Below, piece by piece: positions 1 through 5,144 of a stretch of DNA of 5,175 nt. The notes under the pieces were generated by a model. It did not search any database, was not told where the DNA came from, and saw only the letters and a program-made list of their open reading frames with translations. A program made the position numbers and the translations under genes. The DNA is taken from NCBI GenBank assembly GCA_003512805.1, contig DOOK01000033.1, positions 1 to 5,175 of the forward strand. Reading direction: 5' to 3'. This stretch comes from Erwinia sp. GTDB lineage: Bacteria > Pseudomonadota > Gammaproteobacteria > Enterobacterales > Enterobacteriaceae. Each line of letters begins with the position of its first letter. The first letter of the stretch is position 1.

Positions 1-168
1 TTCCGATCTCATGATGCGTGCTGTTACATTGCAGCAATCCTCTACAAGCTGAATAAGGGGAGCGGCTCGCGATATACCCGGGCCGGAGAATCTGACGGTA
101 TCCAGGTGTTGCATCACGCAGGAATACGACAGCAGTGGCAGGTTACTCAGCCGTTTTATGATCCGTGA
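1..168 (+). CDS. Possible 3' end of a gene entering from the left edge, function unknown
   Basis: Frame 1 is open from the first base to a TGA at 166-168, giving 55 residues that end in QVTQPFYDP. The stretch is rich in Gln, Arg, Gly and Tyr, and I recognise no motif or family. Codon-position GC is roughly 58, 45 and 55 percent, compatible with coding but not decisive. An opposing frame on the minus strand, codon-aligned with this one, is also open over the same bases, so at most one of the two is likely to be real. An open run of 55 codons is not rare by chance. The start and most of any such gene would lie outside the window. Confidence 0.27.
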   Translation, partial: FRSHDACCYIAAILYKLNKGSGSRYTRAGESDGIQVLHHAGIRQQWQVTQPFYDP

Positions 169-336
169 ACCATTAAAGATTACGGGCCGATCGGCCGATA
201 AACGTAGATTACTAATCCTGACTCTGACTTTCGTTACGGCTACTTTCCCGCTTAATTTCTGCAGGGAAAAGGGCACGGTATAAACGGTTGCCGAACGGGC
301 TGCCACGTCCGTAATAGCCGATGACTGCATTTGCAT
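1..336 (-). CDS. Alternative partial minus-strand ORF running off the left edge, unknown
   Basis: The minus strand is open without a stop from base 405 down to base 1, which is 135 codons. The first ATG is at 336, with a second ATG two codons later at 330. The predicted protein starts MQMQSSAITDVAARS, is basic and Val/Ser-rich, and shows no motif I recognise. No good Shine-Dalgarno sequence precedes either ATG; the nearest purine run, AAAGG, is about twelve bases away. The length of the run is unusual for chance, but the frame is codon-aligned with the plus-strand frame ending at 168, and antisense frames of real genes often stay open. Sequence left of the window would settle which is real. 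Confidence 0.22.
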   Translation of the reverse strand, partial: MQMQSSAITDVAARSATVYTVPFSLQKLSGKVAVTKVRVRISNLRLSADRPVIFNGSRIIKRLSNLPLLSYSCVMQHLDTVRFSGPGISRAAPLIQLVEDCCNVTARIMRSE

Positions 337-449
337 AACCGAAAAACCTTTCCCGGACGTGTGGGGGAGGGCAATGACGACAAAACGAGGCCTGTACGAC
401 CAGGATCAAGCTTATTCAGTCTCTTCAGCAAACAACGGAATCGACCGCC
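169..449. other. Leader region upstream of the diguanylate cyclase gene, no firm gene
   Basis: I see no convincing gene starting here. A TATAAA hexamer at 279-284 could be a -10 element for the downstream gene, but no good -35 lies at the right distance, so I do not call a promoter. TTTCCC at 244-249 and GGGAAA at 264-269 can pair around a 14-base loop. A purine-rich GGGGGAGGG run at 363-371 resembles a strong ribosome binding site. It serves an ATG at 374 that is out of frame with the GGDEF gene, whose own ATG at 450 has only a weak GGA about ten bases upstream. The frame from 374 runs to 598, overlaps the GGDEF gene, and has no recognisable features. Confidence 0.5.
185..199. repeat. Two overlapping perfect GC palindromes
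   Basis: GGCCGATCGGCC at 185-196 is a perfect 12-base palindrome, and ATCGGCCGAT at 190-199 is a perfect 10-base palindrome that shares its right half. Together they form a GATCGGCC-type tandem just after the stop of the left-edge plus-strand frame. There is no loop, so this is not a classic terminator. It could be a protein-binding site or simply chance in GC-rich DNA. Confidence 0.35.
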
Positions 450-1709
450 ATGACCACTGTGACCACTCCTACTCTTTATGCCGTTTGGTCGACGGATGCC
501 CAGGGTGTTTGCATCGCCAGTCAGGAAAACCCTGTCGGTTTGATGCCTATCCTGAAAGGCGTGTCGTTAAGCGACTGGCTGAGCTTCGCACAGGCTGATA
601 GTGATGCAACGATCGCACTGAAACTTGCTGCGGCGTTGGAGCACGTGACACCTTTTCATATTGAAGTCCCTATCCAGTGTCTGGACGGAACGACGCGGCT
701 TGTGGTTTTTTCGGGCCTGCCGGACGGGCAACCGGGCGCTTCCCGTCTGCAATACAGCGGTTTCATTCTTGATATAACCAGGCAGTGCAAAGCCCTTGAG
801 GATGCGCTAAACACCGCGGCAGAATATCGTCTGTTAATTGAAAACAGTACCGATCTGATCGCTCATTGCGATACAAACGGTCGATATGTCTCGATTTCAC
901 CTTCTTACAGCAAGATGACCGGCTGGGCGGCCGACGAGATGACAGGCGAACGGGTGGTAGGTTTCCTGCATCCCGACGACCGCGCACCGGCTACAGATGC
1001 CCTGGCCCACCTCTTCAATGGTGGCCTGCTGCCGGACGCAGTAGAGGTGCGCAAGTTACACCGCGACGGCCACTACATTACGCTGGGGACGAAGGCCTGC
1101 AGCGTCAGCGATCCCTCAACTGGCAAGATCATAGGTGCCGTGCTGGTGTCACGTGACATTACCCGCGACAAAGAAAGGATCCGCAAGCTTGAGAAACTGG
1201 CCACCCGTGACATGCTAACCGGCTTGCCTAACCGGGCGTGGATTAACGACCAGGTTAGCTGCATGCTTGCACAGGGTGAGGATCTGGCCTATACCACCGT
1301 CCTGTTTATCGATCTGAATGGTTTCAAGGCGGTAAACGATTCGATGGGGCATGCGGCAGGCGATGTCCTGCTGCAACAGGTAGGTGAAAGGCTACAGCGC
1401 TGCATGCGGCCGGGTGACTCGGTGGCACGCCTGGGCGGGGACGAGTTTGAGGTGGCAGCAAAATGCAGTGATCGTAAGGCGGCGTCGACCATCGCTCAGC
1501 GCCTCGTTGACAGCCTGAAAGCGCCTTTTACGCTCAACAACGCAGACGTGCGAATCGGGGCGGCTATTGGTATTAGCCTCGCGCGGTTCGGGACGGTATC
1601 GGCTAAGATTTTATTTGAAAATGCCGATGTAGCCATGTACCAGGCGAAAGCACGACGCGATGGTTCATATCAGTTTTTCGAGCCTACCATGCTACCGTTA
1701 CGTGATTAA
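450..1709 (+). CDS. PAS domain-containing diguanylate cyclase (GGDEF protein)
   Basis: This 419-residue protein is predicted to make cyclic di-GMP from two GTP molecules in the cytoplasm; no membrane segment or signal peptide is visible. Residues about 5-112 look like a diverged PAS fold ending in GFILDITRQ. Residues about 123-238 form a clear PAS domain with ENSTDLIAHCD, GRYVSISPSYSKMTGW, HPDDR and VSRDITRDKERI. A short helical linker leads to the GGDEF domain, about 250-415, starting DMLTGLPNR (254-262). The metal-binding Asp is in FIDLNGFK (D288), the catalytic motif GGDEF is complete (329-333), and RPGD (320-323) sits five residues before it, as expected of an inhibitory I-site. No EAL domain follows. 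The frame is open upstream to a stop at 375-377, but 450 is its first standard start. The PAS ligand cannot be told from sequence. The family assignment is firm; the target pathway, such as motility or biofilm, is inference. Confidence 0.95.
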   Translation: MTTVTTPTLYAVWSTDAQGVCIASQENPVGLMPILKGVSLSDWLSFAQADSDATIALKLAAALEHVTPFHIEVPIQCLDGTTRLVVFSGLPDGQPGASRLQYSGFILDITRQCKALEDALNTAAEYRLLIENSTDLIAHCDTNGRYVSISPSYSKMTGWAADEMTGERVVGFLHPDDRAPATDALAHLFNGGLLPDAVEVRKLHRDGHYITLGTKACSVSDPSTGKIIGAVLVSRDITRDKERIRKLEKLATRDMLTGLPNRAWINDQVSCMLAQGEDLAYTTVLFIDLNGFKAVNDSMGHAAGDVLLQQVGERLQRCMRPGDSVARLGGDEFEVAAKCSDRKAASTIAQRLVDSLKAPFTLNNADVRIGAAIGISLARFGTVSAKILFENADVAMYQAKARRDGSYQFFEPTMLPLRD

Positions 1710-1732
1710 GATAGCCGACTGCGCGTAACGGT
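1694..1732 (+). terminator. Inverted repeat spanning the GGDEF stop codon, weak terminator candidate
   Basis: ACCGTTACG at 1694-1702 and CGTAACGGT at 1724-1732 form a perfect 9-base stem around a 21-base loop. The TAA stop of the GGDEF gene (1707-1709) lies in the loop. Only a short TT follows, so this is not a standard Rho-independent terminator. It could act as a 3' end stabiliser, a weak terminator, or a binding site. Confidence 0.3.
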
Positions 1733-1937
1733 TTAGTCGAGTACCATTGCCTATAGTGCCGTACTCCGCCATCAGGTAGCTTCAACTTAGAAGGCGATAA
1801 CCCTGACTGAATAAAGGGTCGGCCAGAGTCGGTTTCTCGCGCTCAGAACTTTCCCGGCAATAAAAAATCCTCAGAATGATGAAACGTCGTTTGTGCGTCC
1901 AGAGGGACAAGGAATACCCTTCGCATAGAGGGTCACG
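1710..1937. other. Convergent intergenic region without a gene
   Basis: This stretch separates the plus-strand GGDEF gene from the minus-strand genes. No ORF of note is seen. It holds short inverted repeats: ACCCT/AGGGT at 1800-1804 and 1815-1819, AAACG-T-CGTTT at 1882-1892, and a second ACCCT/AGGGT pair at 1916-1920 and 1929-1933. The last lies just past the stop of the 40-residue ORF on the minus strand and could be a weak terminator, although no T-run follows it. A run of six A at 1862-1867 reads as T6 on the minus strand but has no good hairpin before it. Convergent genes usually need terminators here; none is clear. Confidence 0.5.
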
Positions 1938-2060
1938 TCAGTAAATTTCATCTTCTATCCGGTTTCGCCAGGCATCCCGCATCTCCTTTTCTCTGCAAGC
2001 ATTCCGGGATTGCCTGAGTGCCAGCGTTATAAGCCGATGGAAGCGGGCGTCACTCTCCAT
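1938..2060 (-). CDS. Possible 40-residue charged helical protein, unknown function
   Basis: An ATG at 2060 opens a 40-residue frame ending in TGA at 1938, beginning 23 bases past the stop of the LysR gene on the same strand. The product is highly charged, with eight Arg and eight Asp or Glu, and reads like one or two amphipathic helices: MESDARFHRLITLALRQS at the start and WRNRIEDEIY at the end. I recognise no family. The same frame extends upstream into the LysR gene to 2183, but that part looks like an antisense-type shadow, so the ATG at 2060 is the sensible start. The ribosome binding site is poor: an AGG about twelve bases upstream. The close spacing would allow translation from the LysR transcript. 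The protein-like composition is the main support. Confidence 0.42.
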   Translation of the reverse strand: MESDARFHRLITLALRQSRNACREKEMRDAWRNRIEDEIY

Positions 2061-2083
2061 TTTAAAACAGTACCTGATATCAG

Positions 2084-2971
2084 CTATTTCATGCGCAGCG
2101 CTTCTACTACCAGGGAGAAGACCGCAGAAGGTTGCTTGCGGCTCGGGTAATACAGGAAGTAACCTGGGAAAGGCGGACACCATTCCTCCAGAACGCGGAT
2201 CAGCTTGCCTTCTTCAATGCTGTTGCCAAATTCTTCCTCGGGAAGAAAAGCGATCCCATGCCCGGCGAGCGCGGCATCTACCACAGGAGCAGAGGTATTA
2301 AAGACCAGCTGACCGCTTACACGTACATTCAGCGCCTTATGCGCTTTTTCAAATTCCCAAACGTAAAGGCCGCCGGAGGTAGCCATCCGCATATTAATGC
2401 AGCGGTGGCTGACCAGCTGTTTGGGCGAATCCGGGATCCCCATGGCGGCAAAATAAGCGGGTGATGCCACCGCTGCCATCCGCAGAGGCGGGCTGATGGG
2501 CAGGGCAATCATGTCTTTATCGATGGTGTCGCCCAGCCTGACACCGGCATCAAATTTATCGTTAACGATGTTACGAAAGCCGTGGTTGGCATCAAACTCA
2601 AGGTTTAAATCAGGGTAGGTATGCAGCAGCGGAGAAAGCCTGGGCAGCAGCAGGGTGTTCAGAACGTGCGGTCCACAGGTGATCCGCACCGTGCCCGCCG
2701 GTTTATCCCGTAGCTCGGTCAGTAAATCCAGCTCGGTTTCGATTTCATCGAACTTGTGGCCTATCGCCTGCAGGAGCCTCTCGCCGGCAGCGGTCAACGA
2801 AACGCTGCGGGTAGTCCGCGTCAGCAGCCTTATTTTCATGCGGGACTCCAGGCCGGTAATGGCCTGGCTTAAGGCTGGCTGGGTAACACCCATCTGCGCT
2901 GCAGCCCGGGTAAAGCTTCCCTCCCGGGCAACGACGATAAATGACAGAAGGTCGTTAAGGTTTCTCTTCAT
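2084..2971 (-). CDS. LysR family transcriptional regulator
   Basis: This 295-residue DNA-binding regulator has the usual length for the family. The N-terminal winged helix-turn-helix is clear: residues 18-37 (GSFTRAAAQMGVTQPALSQA) form the HTH, and the wing with TRTTRSVSLTAAGE spans 51-64, followed by a linker helix to about 88. The effector-binding domain runs from about 91 to 290 and contains FDAGVRLGD (140-148) and ALAGHGIAFLPEE (234-246). It belongs to the large CrgA/DmlR-like type, whose inducers cannot be predicted. The frame is open upstream to 3112, but I chose the ATG at 2971 because GGAG at 2979-2982 sits seven bases before it and the protein then begins exactly at the usual LysR N-terminus. 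It lies downstream of, and parallel to, the exporter gene, rather than divergent from a target as is common. A dyad at 2991-3005 suggests autoregulation. Confidence 0.95.
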   Translation of the reverse strand: MKRNLNDLLSFIVVAREGSFTRAAAQMGVTQPALSQAITGLESRMKIRLLTRTTRSVSLTAAGERLLQAIGHKFDEIETELDLLTELRDKPAGTVRITCGPHVLNTLLLPRLSPLLHTYPDLNLEFDANHGFRNIVNDKFDAGVRLGDTIDKDMIALPISPPLRMAAVASPAYFAAMGIPDSPKQLVSHRCINMRMATSGGLYVWEFEKAHKALNVRVSGQLVFNTSAPVVDAALAGHGIAFLPEEEFGNSIEEGKLIRVLEEWCPPFPGYFLYYPSRKQPSAVFSLVVEALRMK

Positions 2972-2990
2972 TGAACAGCTCCGGAATGCT

Positions 2991-3005
2991 TTATTAACAT
3001 AATAA
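2991..3005 (-). promoter_or_regulatory. Candidate LysR-type operator and -10 region upstream of the LysR gene
   Basis: TTATTA-ACA-TAATAA is a perfect interrupted dyad of 15 bases, 20-34 bases before the LysR start codon. Its inner 13 bases (2992-3004) fit the T-N11-A box typical of LysR-type sites. On the minus strand it contains TATTAT (3004-2999), a five-of-six match to a -10 hexamer, but no good -35 lies upstream. Binding here could shut off the gene's own promoter, the usual mode for the family. The dyad is seen; the role is inferred. Confidence 0.42.
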
Positions 3006-3251
3006 CGAGCGGTGAAGATGAGGCTATCCCAGCCATGAGCCGCCGGTCGTTTTTTGCCGGATGCGTCTCTGTTCGGGGCGTAATTCCAGCCCGTTAGCGG
3101 CAAAAAAGGCAATTATCAAGCTGAGCGCTCGAGCCGTTTTTGACGGCCGCTGCTTATTTCTGCTGCCTGCCGACCGTTGCAAGGGACGGCCGCACCCACA
3201 ATAAACATGCCGGGGAATCTACAGCTTATTACTTTCCAGCCTGATTGACGA

Positions 3252-3265
3252 TTAAGCCGGCTTAA
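3252..3265. repeat. 14-base perfect palindrome at the exporter stop codon
   Basis: TTAAGCCGGCTTAA is self-complementary and includes the TAA stop of the MFS gene (3264-3262 on the minus strand). It has no loop and no T-run after it, so it is not a standard terminator. The rest of the 2972-3261 gap holds a short GCCGT/ACGGC hairpin at 3133-3147 and a 9-base direct repeat GACGGCCGC at 3142-3150 and 3185-3193, but no clear terminator for the exporter transcript. Confidence 0.35.
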
Positions 3266-4461
3266 CTGATATGTTGTGGTTTGAGTTTCGATGTCAGGAA
3301 AGTCAGCAGAGCAGCAACAATTAACAAAAGCGCGGCGATCGCGAAGGTGGCACGGTATCCGCTGTGGTCAAAAGCCAGGCCGCCCGCGACTGAACCGAGC
3401 GCTATACACATCTGCACTACCGCCACCATCAATCCGCCGCCTGCCTCAGCATCGGCTGGCAAGGTTCTGGCTATCCAGCTCCACCATCCTACGGGAGCCG
3501 CAGTAGCGACCAATCCCCATAACGCTAACAACACCGCGACAACCGCCGTATTGTGTCCGTACCCCATCAGAGTGCTGGCGATCGCCGCCATAAAAATCGG
3601 GATCAGAAACAGCGTCTGATAAAACCCTTTTTTGAGGAAAAACCCGATAACCAGCGTGCCCATAAAACCGGCAATACCCATCGCCAACAGGATGAGTGAC
3701 AGCGTGGAGATGTCTACTCGGGTGACGCTTTCGAGAAAGGGACGTAAATAGGTAAATAATGTGAATTGCCCCATAAAGAACAAGCCACAGCCAGCTATCC
3801 CCATGGCTACCAGCGGGCGCTTAAGCAGAAACAGAACGTTTTTGTGCCGGTCAGATTTATTTGCGCGCAGGGAGGGCAGGCTGAGCCTCTGCCAGAGAAA
3901 AGCCAGCACCGCCACGGGAACAAGGCTTAAAAATGCCCCTCGCCAGCCGATTACCGAGCCAAGATAGCTGCCGAGCGGCGCAGCCACCACGGTTGCCAGC
4001 GCATTGCCACCGTTAAAAATGGCCAGCGCGCGCGTAACGTGCTGCTCCGGTACCAGGCGGGTAGCGGTAGCGGCCGACAGAGACCAAAAGCCCCCAATAG
4101 CGATGCCGATCAGCACGCGCCCAAACATATAAACAGCATAGTTGGGTGCCAGCCCGATAATCAGGCCGGAAAGCGCCATCAGCCCGGTCATGCCCAGCAG
4201 GATAGGCTTGCGGTTAAAAGAACCTGCCACGGCCAAAATAAACAGGCTGGTGATCACCGCAAAAAAACCTGAAACGGTGATGCCCTGACCAGCCATACCT
4301 TCGCTGATACCCAGGTCTTGTGATACCGGCGTCAGAAGGCTCACCGGCATAAATTCTGACGATATCAGCGCAAAAACGCACAGGGTCATGGCCATTACGC
4401 CTCCCCAGTGCGCCTCTGCTTTAACAGCCTGTTGAGTATTGTTCTGCAGATGAACCGACAT
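3262..4461 (-). CDS. MFS transporter of the DHA1 drug/nucleoside efflux type, NepI-like
   Basis: This 399-residue inner-membrane protein has about twelve hydrophobic segments and is predicted to export small molecules in exchange for protons. From memory it matches E. coli NepI, a purine ribonucleoside exporter of 396 residues, along its length: EFMPVSLLTPVSQDLGISEG (36-55), NRKP in loop 2-3 (83-86), the TM4 motif GRVLIGIAIGGFW (114-126), APLGSYLG plus IGWRGAF in and after TM5, and PVGWWSWIARTL (313-324). These are family hallmarks, but the same subfamily holds drug and sugar exporters, so the substrate is uncertain and I give no symbol. The start at 4461 is firm: TAAGGA (4465-4470) and GAGG (4471-4474) precede it, and the only nearby upstream in-frame ATG (4476) hits a TAA two codons later. 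The protein looks intact. Control by the LysR gene 290 bases downstream is possible but unproven. Confidence 0.93.
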   Translation of the reverse strand: MSVHLQNNTQQAVKAEAHWGGVMAMTLCVFALISSEFMPVSLLTPVSQDLGISEGMAGQGITVSGFFAVITSLFILAVAGSFNRKPILLGMTGLMALSGLIIGLAPNYAVYMFGRVLIGIAIGGFWSLSAATATRLVPEQHVTRALAIFNGGNALATVVAAPLGSYLGSVIGWRGAFLSLVPVAVLAFLWQRLSLPSLRANKSDRHKNVLFLLKRPLVAMGIAGCGLFFMGQFTLFTYLRPFLESVTRVDISTLSLILLAMGIAGFMGTLVIGFFLKKGFYQTLFLIPIFMAAIASTLMGYGHNTAVVAVLLALWGLVATAAPVGWWSWIARTLPADAEAGGGLMVAVVQMCIALGSVAGGLAFDHSGYRATFAIAALLLIVAALLTFLTSKLKPQHIS

Positions 4462-4518
4462 ACATCCTTACCTCATGTTCTGTAACGGAAAATCTAAAAT
4501 TTACCTGTGAGAAAGCGG

Positions 4519-4535
4519 GCCTTTATTAAAAAGGC
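4519..4535. repeat. Small hairpin upstream of the exporter gene
   Basis: GCCTTT (4519-4524) and AAAGGC (4530-4535) form a perfect 6-base stem with the five-base loop ATTAA, 58-74 bases before the MFS start codon. It could lie in the 5' leader of the exporter mRNA or be a binding site. I could not place a convincing -35/-10 pair for the exporter around it. Confidence 0.3.
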
Positions 4536-4623
4536 TGGGGAGTTAACGGGCACAGTAAAATGCGTGGGAAAGATGATGACATCTGAGCAAAGTTGAAACC
4601 AGTTAAGAGGCAGTAATGCCTTT

Positions 4624-4638
4624 ATAAGCTGGACTTAT
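4624..4638. promoter_or_regulatory. Candidate LysR-type T-N11-A dyad upstream of the exporter gene
   Basis: ATAAG-CTGGA-CTTAT is a perfect interrupted dyad; T4625 to A4637 gives the T-N11-A spacing expected of LysR-type boxes. It sits 163-177 bases upstream of the MFS start, which would suit an activator site if transcription begins roughly 100 bases before the gene. Its half-site (TAAG) differs from that of the dyad upstream of the LysR gene (TATT), so one regulator need not bind both. Such dyads also arise by chance. Confidence 0.3.
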
Positions 4639-4742
4639 TAATCCCGGTTTATTGCTGCTTCAGGCCCTTATTCAGGAAGCGGATCTTTTACAGCGGAACG
4701 CTTCTGTCAGGCCCTGATGCCTGCCTGTTTATCAGGAGTCGA

Positions 4743-4775
4743 ATGAAAGCGCTTGCCTGGTGCTCAATTATTTAA
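4743..4775 (+). CDS. Tiny 10-codon ORF with strong ribosome binding site, possible leader peptide
   Basis: ATG at 4743 encodes MKALAWCSII and stops at TAA 4773-4775. AGGAG at 4734-4738 lies four bases before the ATG, a good Shine-Dalgarno match at slightly short spacing. No run of one amino acid, as in classical attenuators, is present, and no terminator/antiterminator pair was seen after it. It may be a leader peptide or chance. Confidence 0.2.
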   Translation: MKALAWCSII

Positions 4776-4823
4776 CAGGGTTGTGCAGCACAAAACTAAG
4801 CCATTCTGTAAAGGGACTGTCTT

Positions 4824-4865
4824 ATGAAGCACATCTTTAGCAGCCATCGCCGTCACGTGTTTTAA
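4824..4865 (+). CDS. Tiny 13-codon ORF with good ribosome binding site, possible leader peptide
   Basis: ATG at 4824 encodes MKHIFSSHRRHVF and stops at TAA 4863-4865. AAGGGA at 4811-4816 lies seven bases before the ATG, a good site. The peptide has three His and two Arg codons, but not the consecutive run seen in hisL-type leaders. It lies between the other tiny ORF and the 53-residue frame, all three in the same reading frame but separated by several stops. Confidence 0.2.
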   Translation: MKHIFSSHRRHVF

Positions 4866-4982
4866 CCTACGAGAAGCTGCGGACATTTACGCTGCGTAAA
4901 GGACTGAGGAGTAAAGGCGATTGCTTGCATCAGCAAAGCGGCAGAGCGCGGGGGAGATACCCTTCTTAATTGATTGTGCGGC

Positions 4983-5144
4983 ATGGGCTTAGAATATTTT
5001 TCCGCCAAGGCCCGTTTTGAAAGCGCTGCCAAAAGGGATGACCAAAGGCTTGCGAATATCGCCACAGGACTGATGGACAGAAGAGAGATAATCCGCACTT
5101 TACATACTGCAGAATATTTAACCGGGAAGGCATTCAGGATGTAA
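4983..5144 (+). CDS. Possible 53-residue hydrophilic protein, unknown function
   Basis: ATG at 4983 opens a 53-residue frame ending in TAA at 5142-5144. The product is charged and helix-prone, with SAKARFESAAKRDDQRLA near the start and LHTAEYLTGKAFRM at the end. It has no membrane segment, and I recognise no family. The frame is closed upstream by TGA at 4971-4973; a TTG at 4974 is the only other start. No clear Shine-Dalgarno precedes the ATG; a GGGGGAGA run is about twenty bases upstream. It uses several codons that are rare in enterobacteria (AGG, AGA, ATA), which fits either recent transfer or non-coding DNA. A hydrophobic frame on the opposite strand (5098-4862) competes but starts at GTG without a binding site. 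Protein-like composition is the main support. Confidence 0.42.
   Translation: MGLEYFSAKARFESAAKRDDQRLANIATGLMDRREIIRTLHTAEYLTGKAFRM

Larger units (their letters stand above)
4462..4982. other. Long intergenic region upstream of the exporter, no large gene
   Basis: Apart from the hairpin, the dyad and two tiny ORFs listed separately, I see no gene in these 521 bases on either strand. TCAGGCCCT occurs twice (4660-4668 and 4707-4715), the second copy within the near-palindrome TCAGGCCCTGA. No Rho-independent terminator and no tRNA-like fold was seen. A minus-strand frame at 4862-5098 partly enters this region but starts at GTG without a ribosome binding site. Confidence 0.5.

Noticed and set aside
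212..409. Minus-strand 65-residue frame in the leader region
   Set aside because: No ribosome binding site, a Cys/His/Pro-rich start typical of a shadow frame, and it overlaps another open minus frame.
374..598. Plus-strand 74-residue frame starting with MTTKRGLYDQDQ
   Set aside because: Two thirds of it overlaps the GGDEF gene out of frame and the sequence is Cys/His/Arg-rich like a shadow; only its start signal is notable, and that is recorded as a finding.
3041..3066. GCCGG...GCCGGATGCG as a REP/BIME-type repeat
   Set aside because: Only the GCCGGATGCG half resembles a REP; the matching inverted half is absent.
3101..3110. T6 run on the minus strand after the exporter as a Rho-independent terminator
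   Set aside because: The GAGCGCTC and GCTCGAGC palindromes upstream leave no room for a loop and no stable GC stem directly precedes the T-run.
2972..3112. In-frame N-terminal extension of the LysR gene by 47 residues
   Set aside because: The added residues precede the normal LysR N-terminus, and the ATG at 2971 has a well-spaced GGAG, so the longer start is unlikely.
3093..3208. Minus-strand 30-residue ORF (about 3208 to 3116) beginning MFIVGAAVPC between the exporter and the LysR gene
   Set aside because: No ribosome binding site and no protein-like features; it is best treated as chance.
4862..5098. Minus-strand 78-residue frame with a hydrophobic N-terminus resembling a signal or membrane segment
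   Set aside because: It starts at GTG without a ribosome binding site, lies opposite the more protein-like 53-residue frame, and hydrophobic runs are common in antisense of charged helices.
4743..5144. One decayed gene spanning the two tiny ORFs and the 53-residue frame, all in the same frame
   Set aside because: Several stops lie between them and the intervening translations look random, so a single recent mutation cannot explain it.
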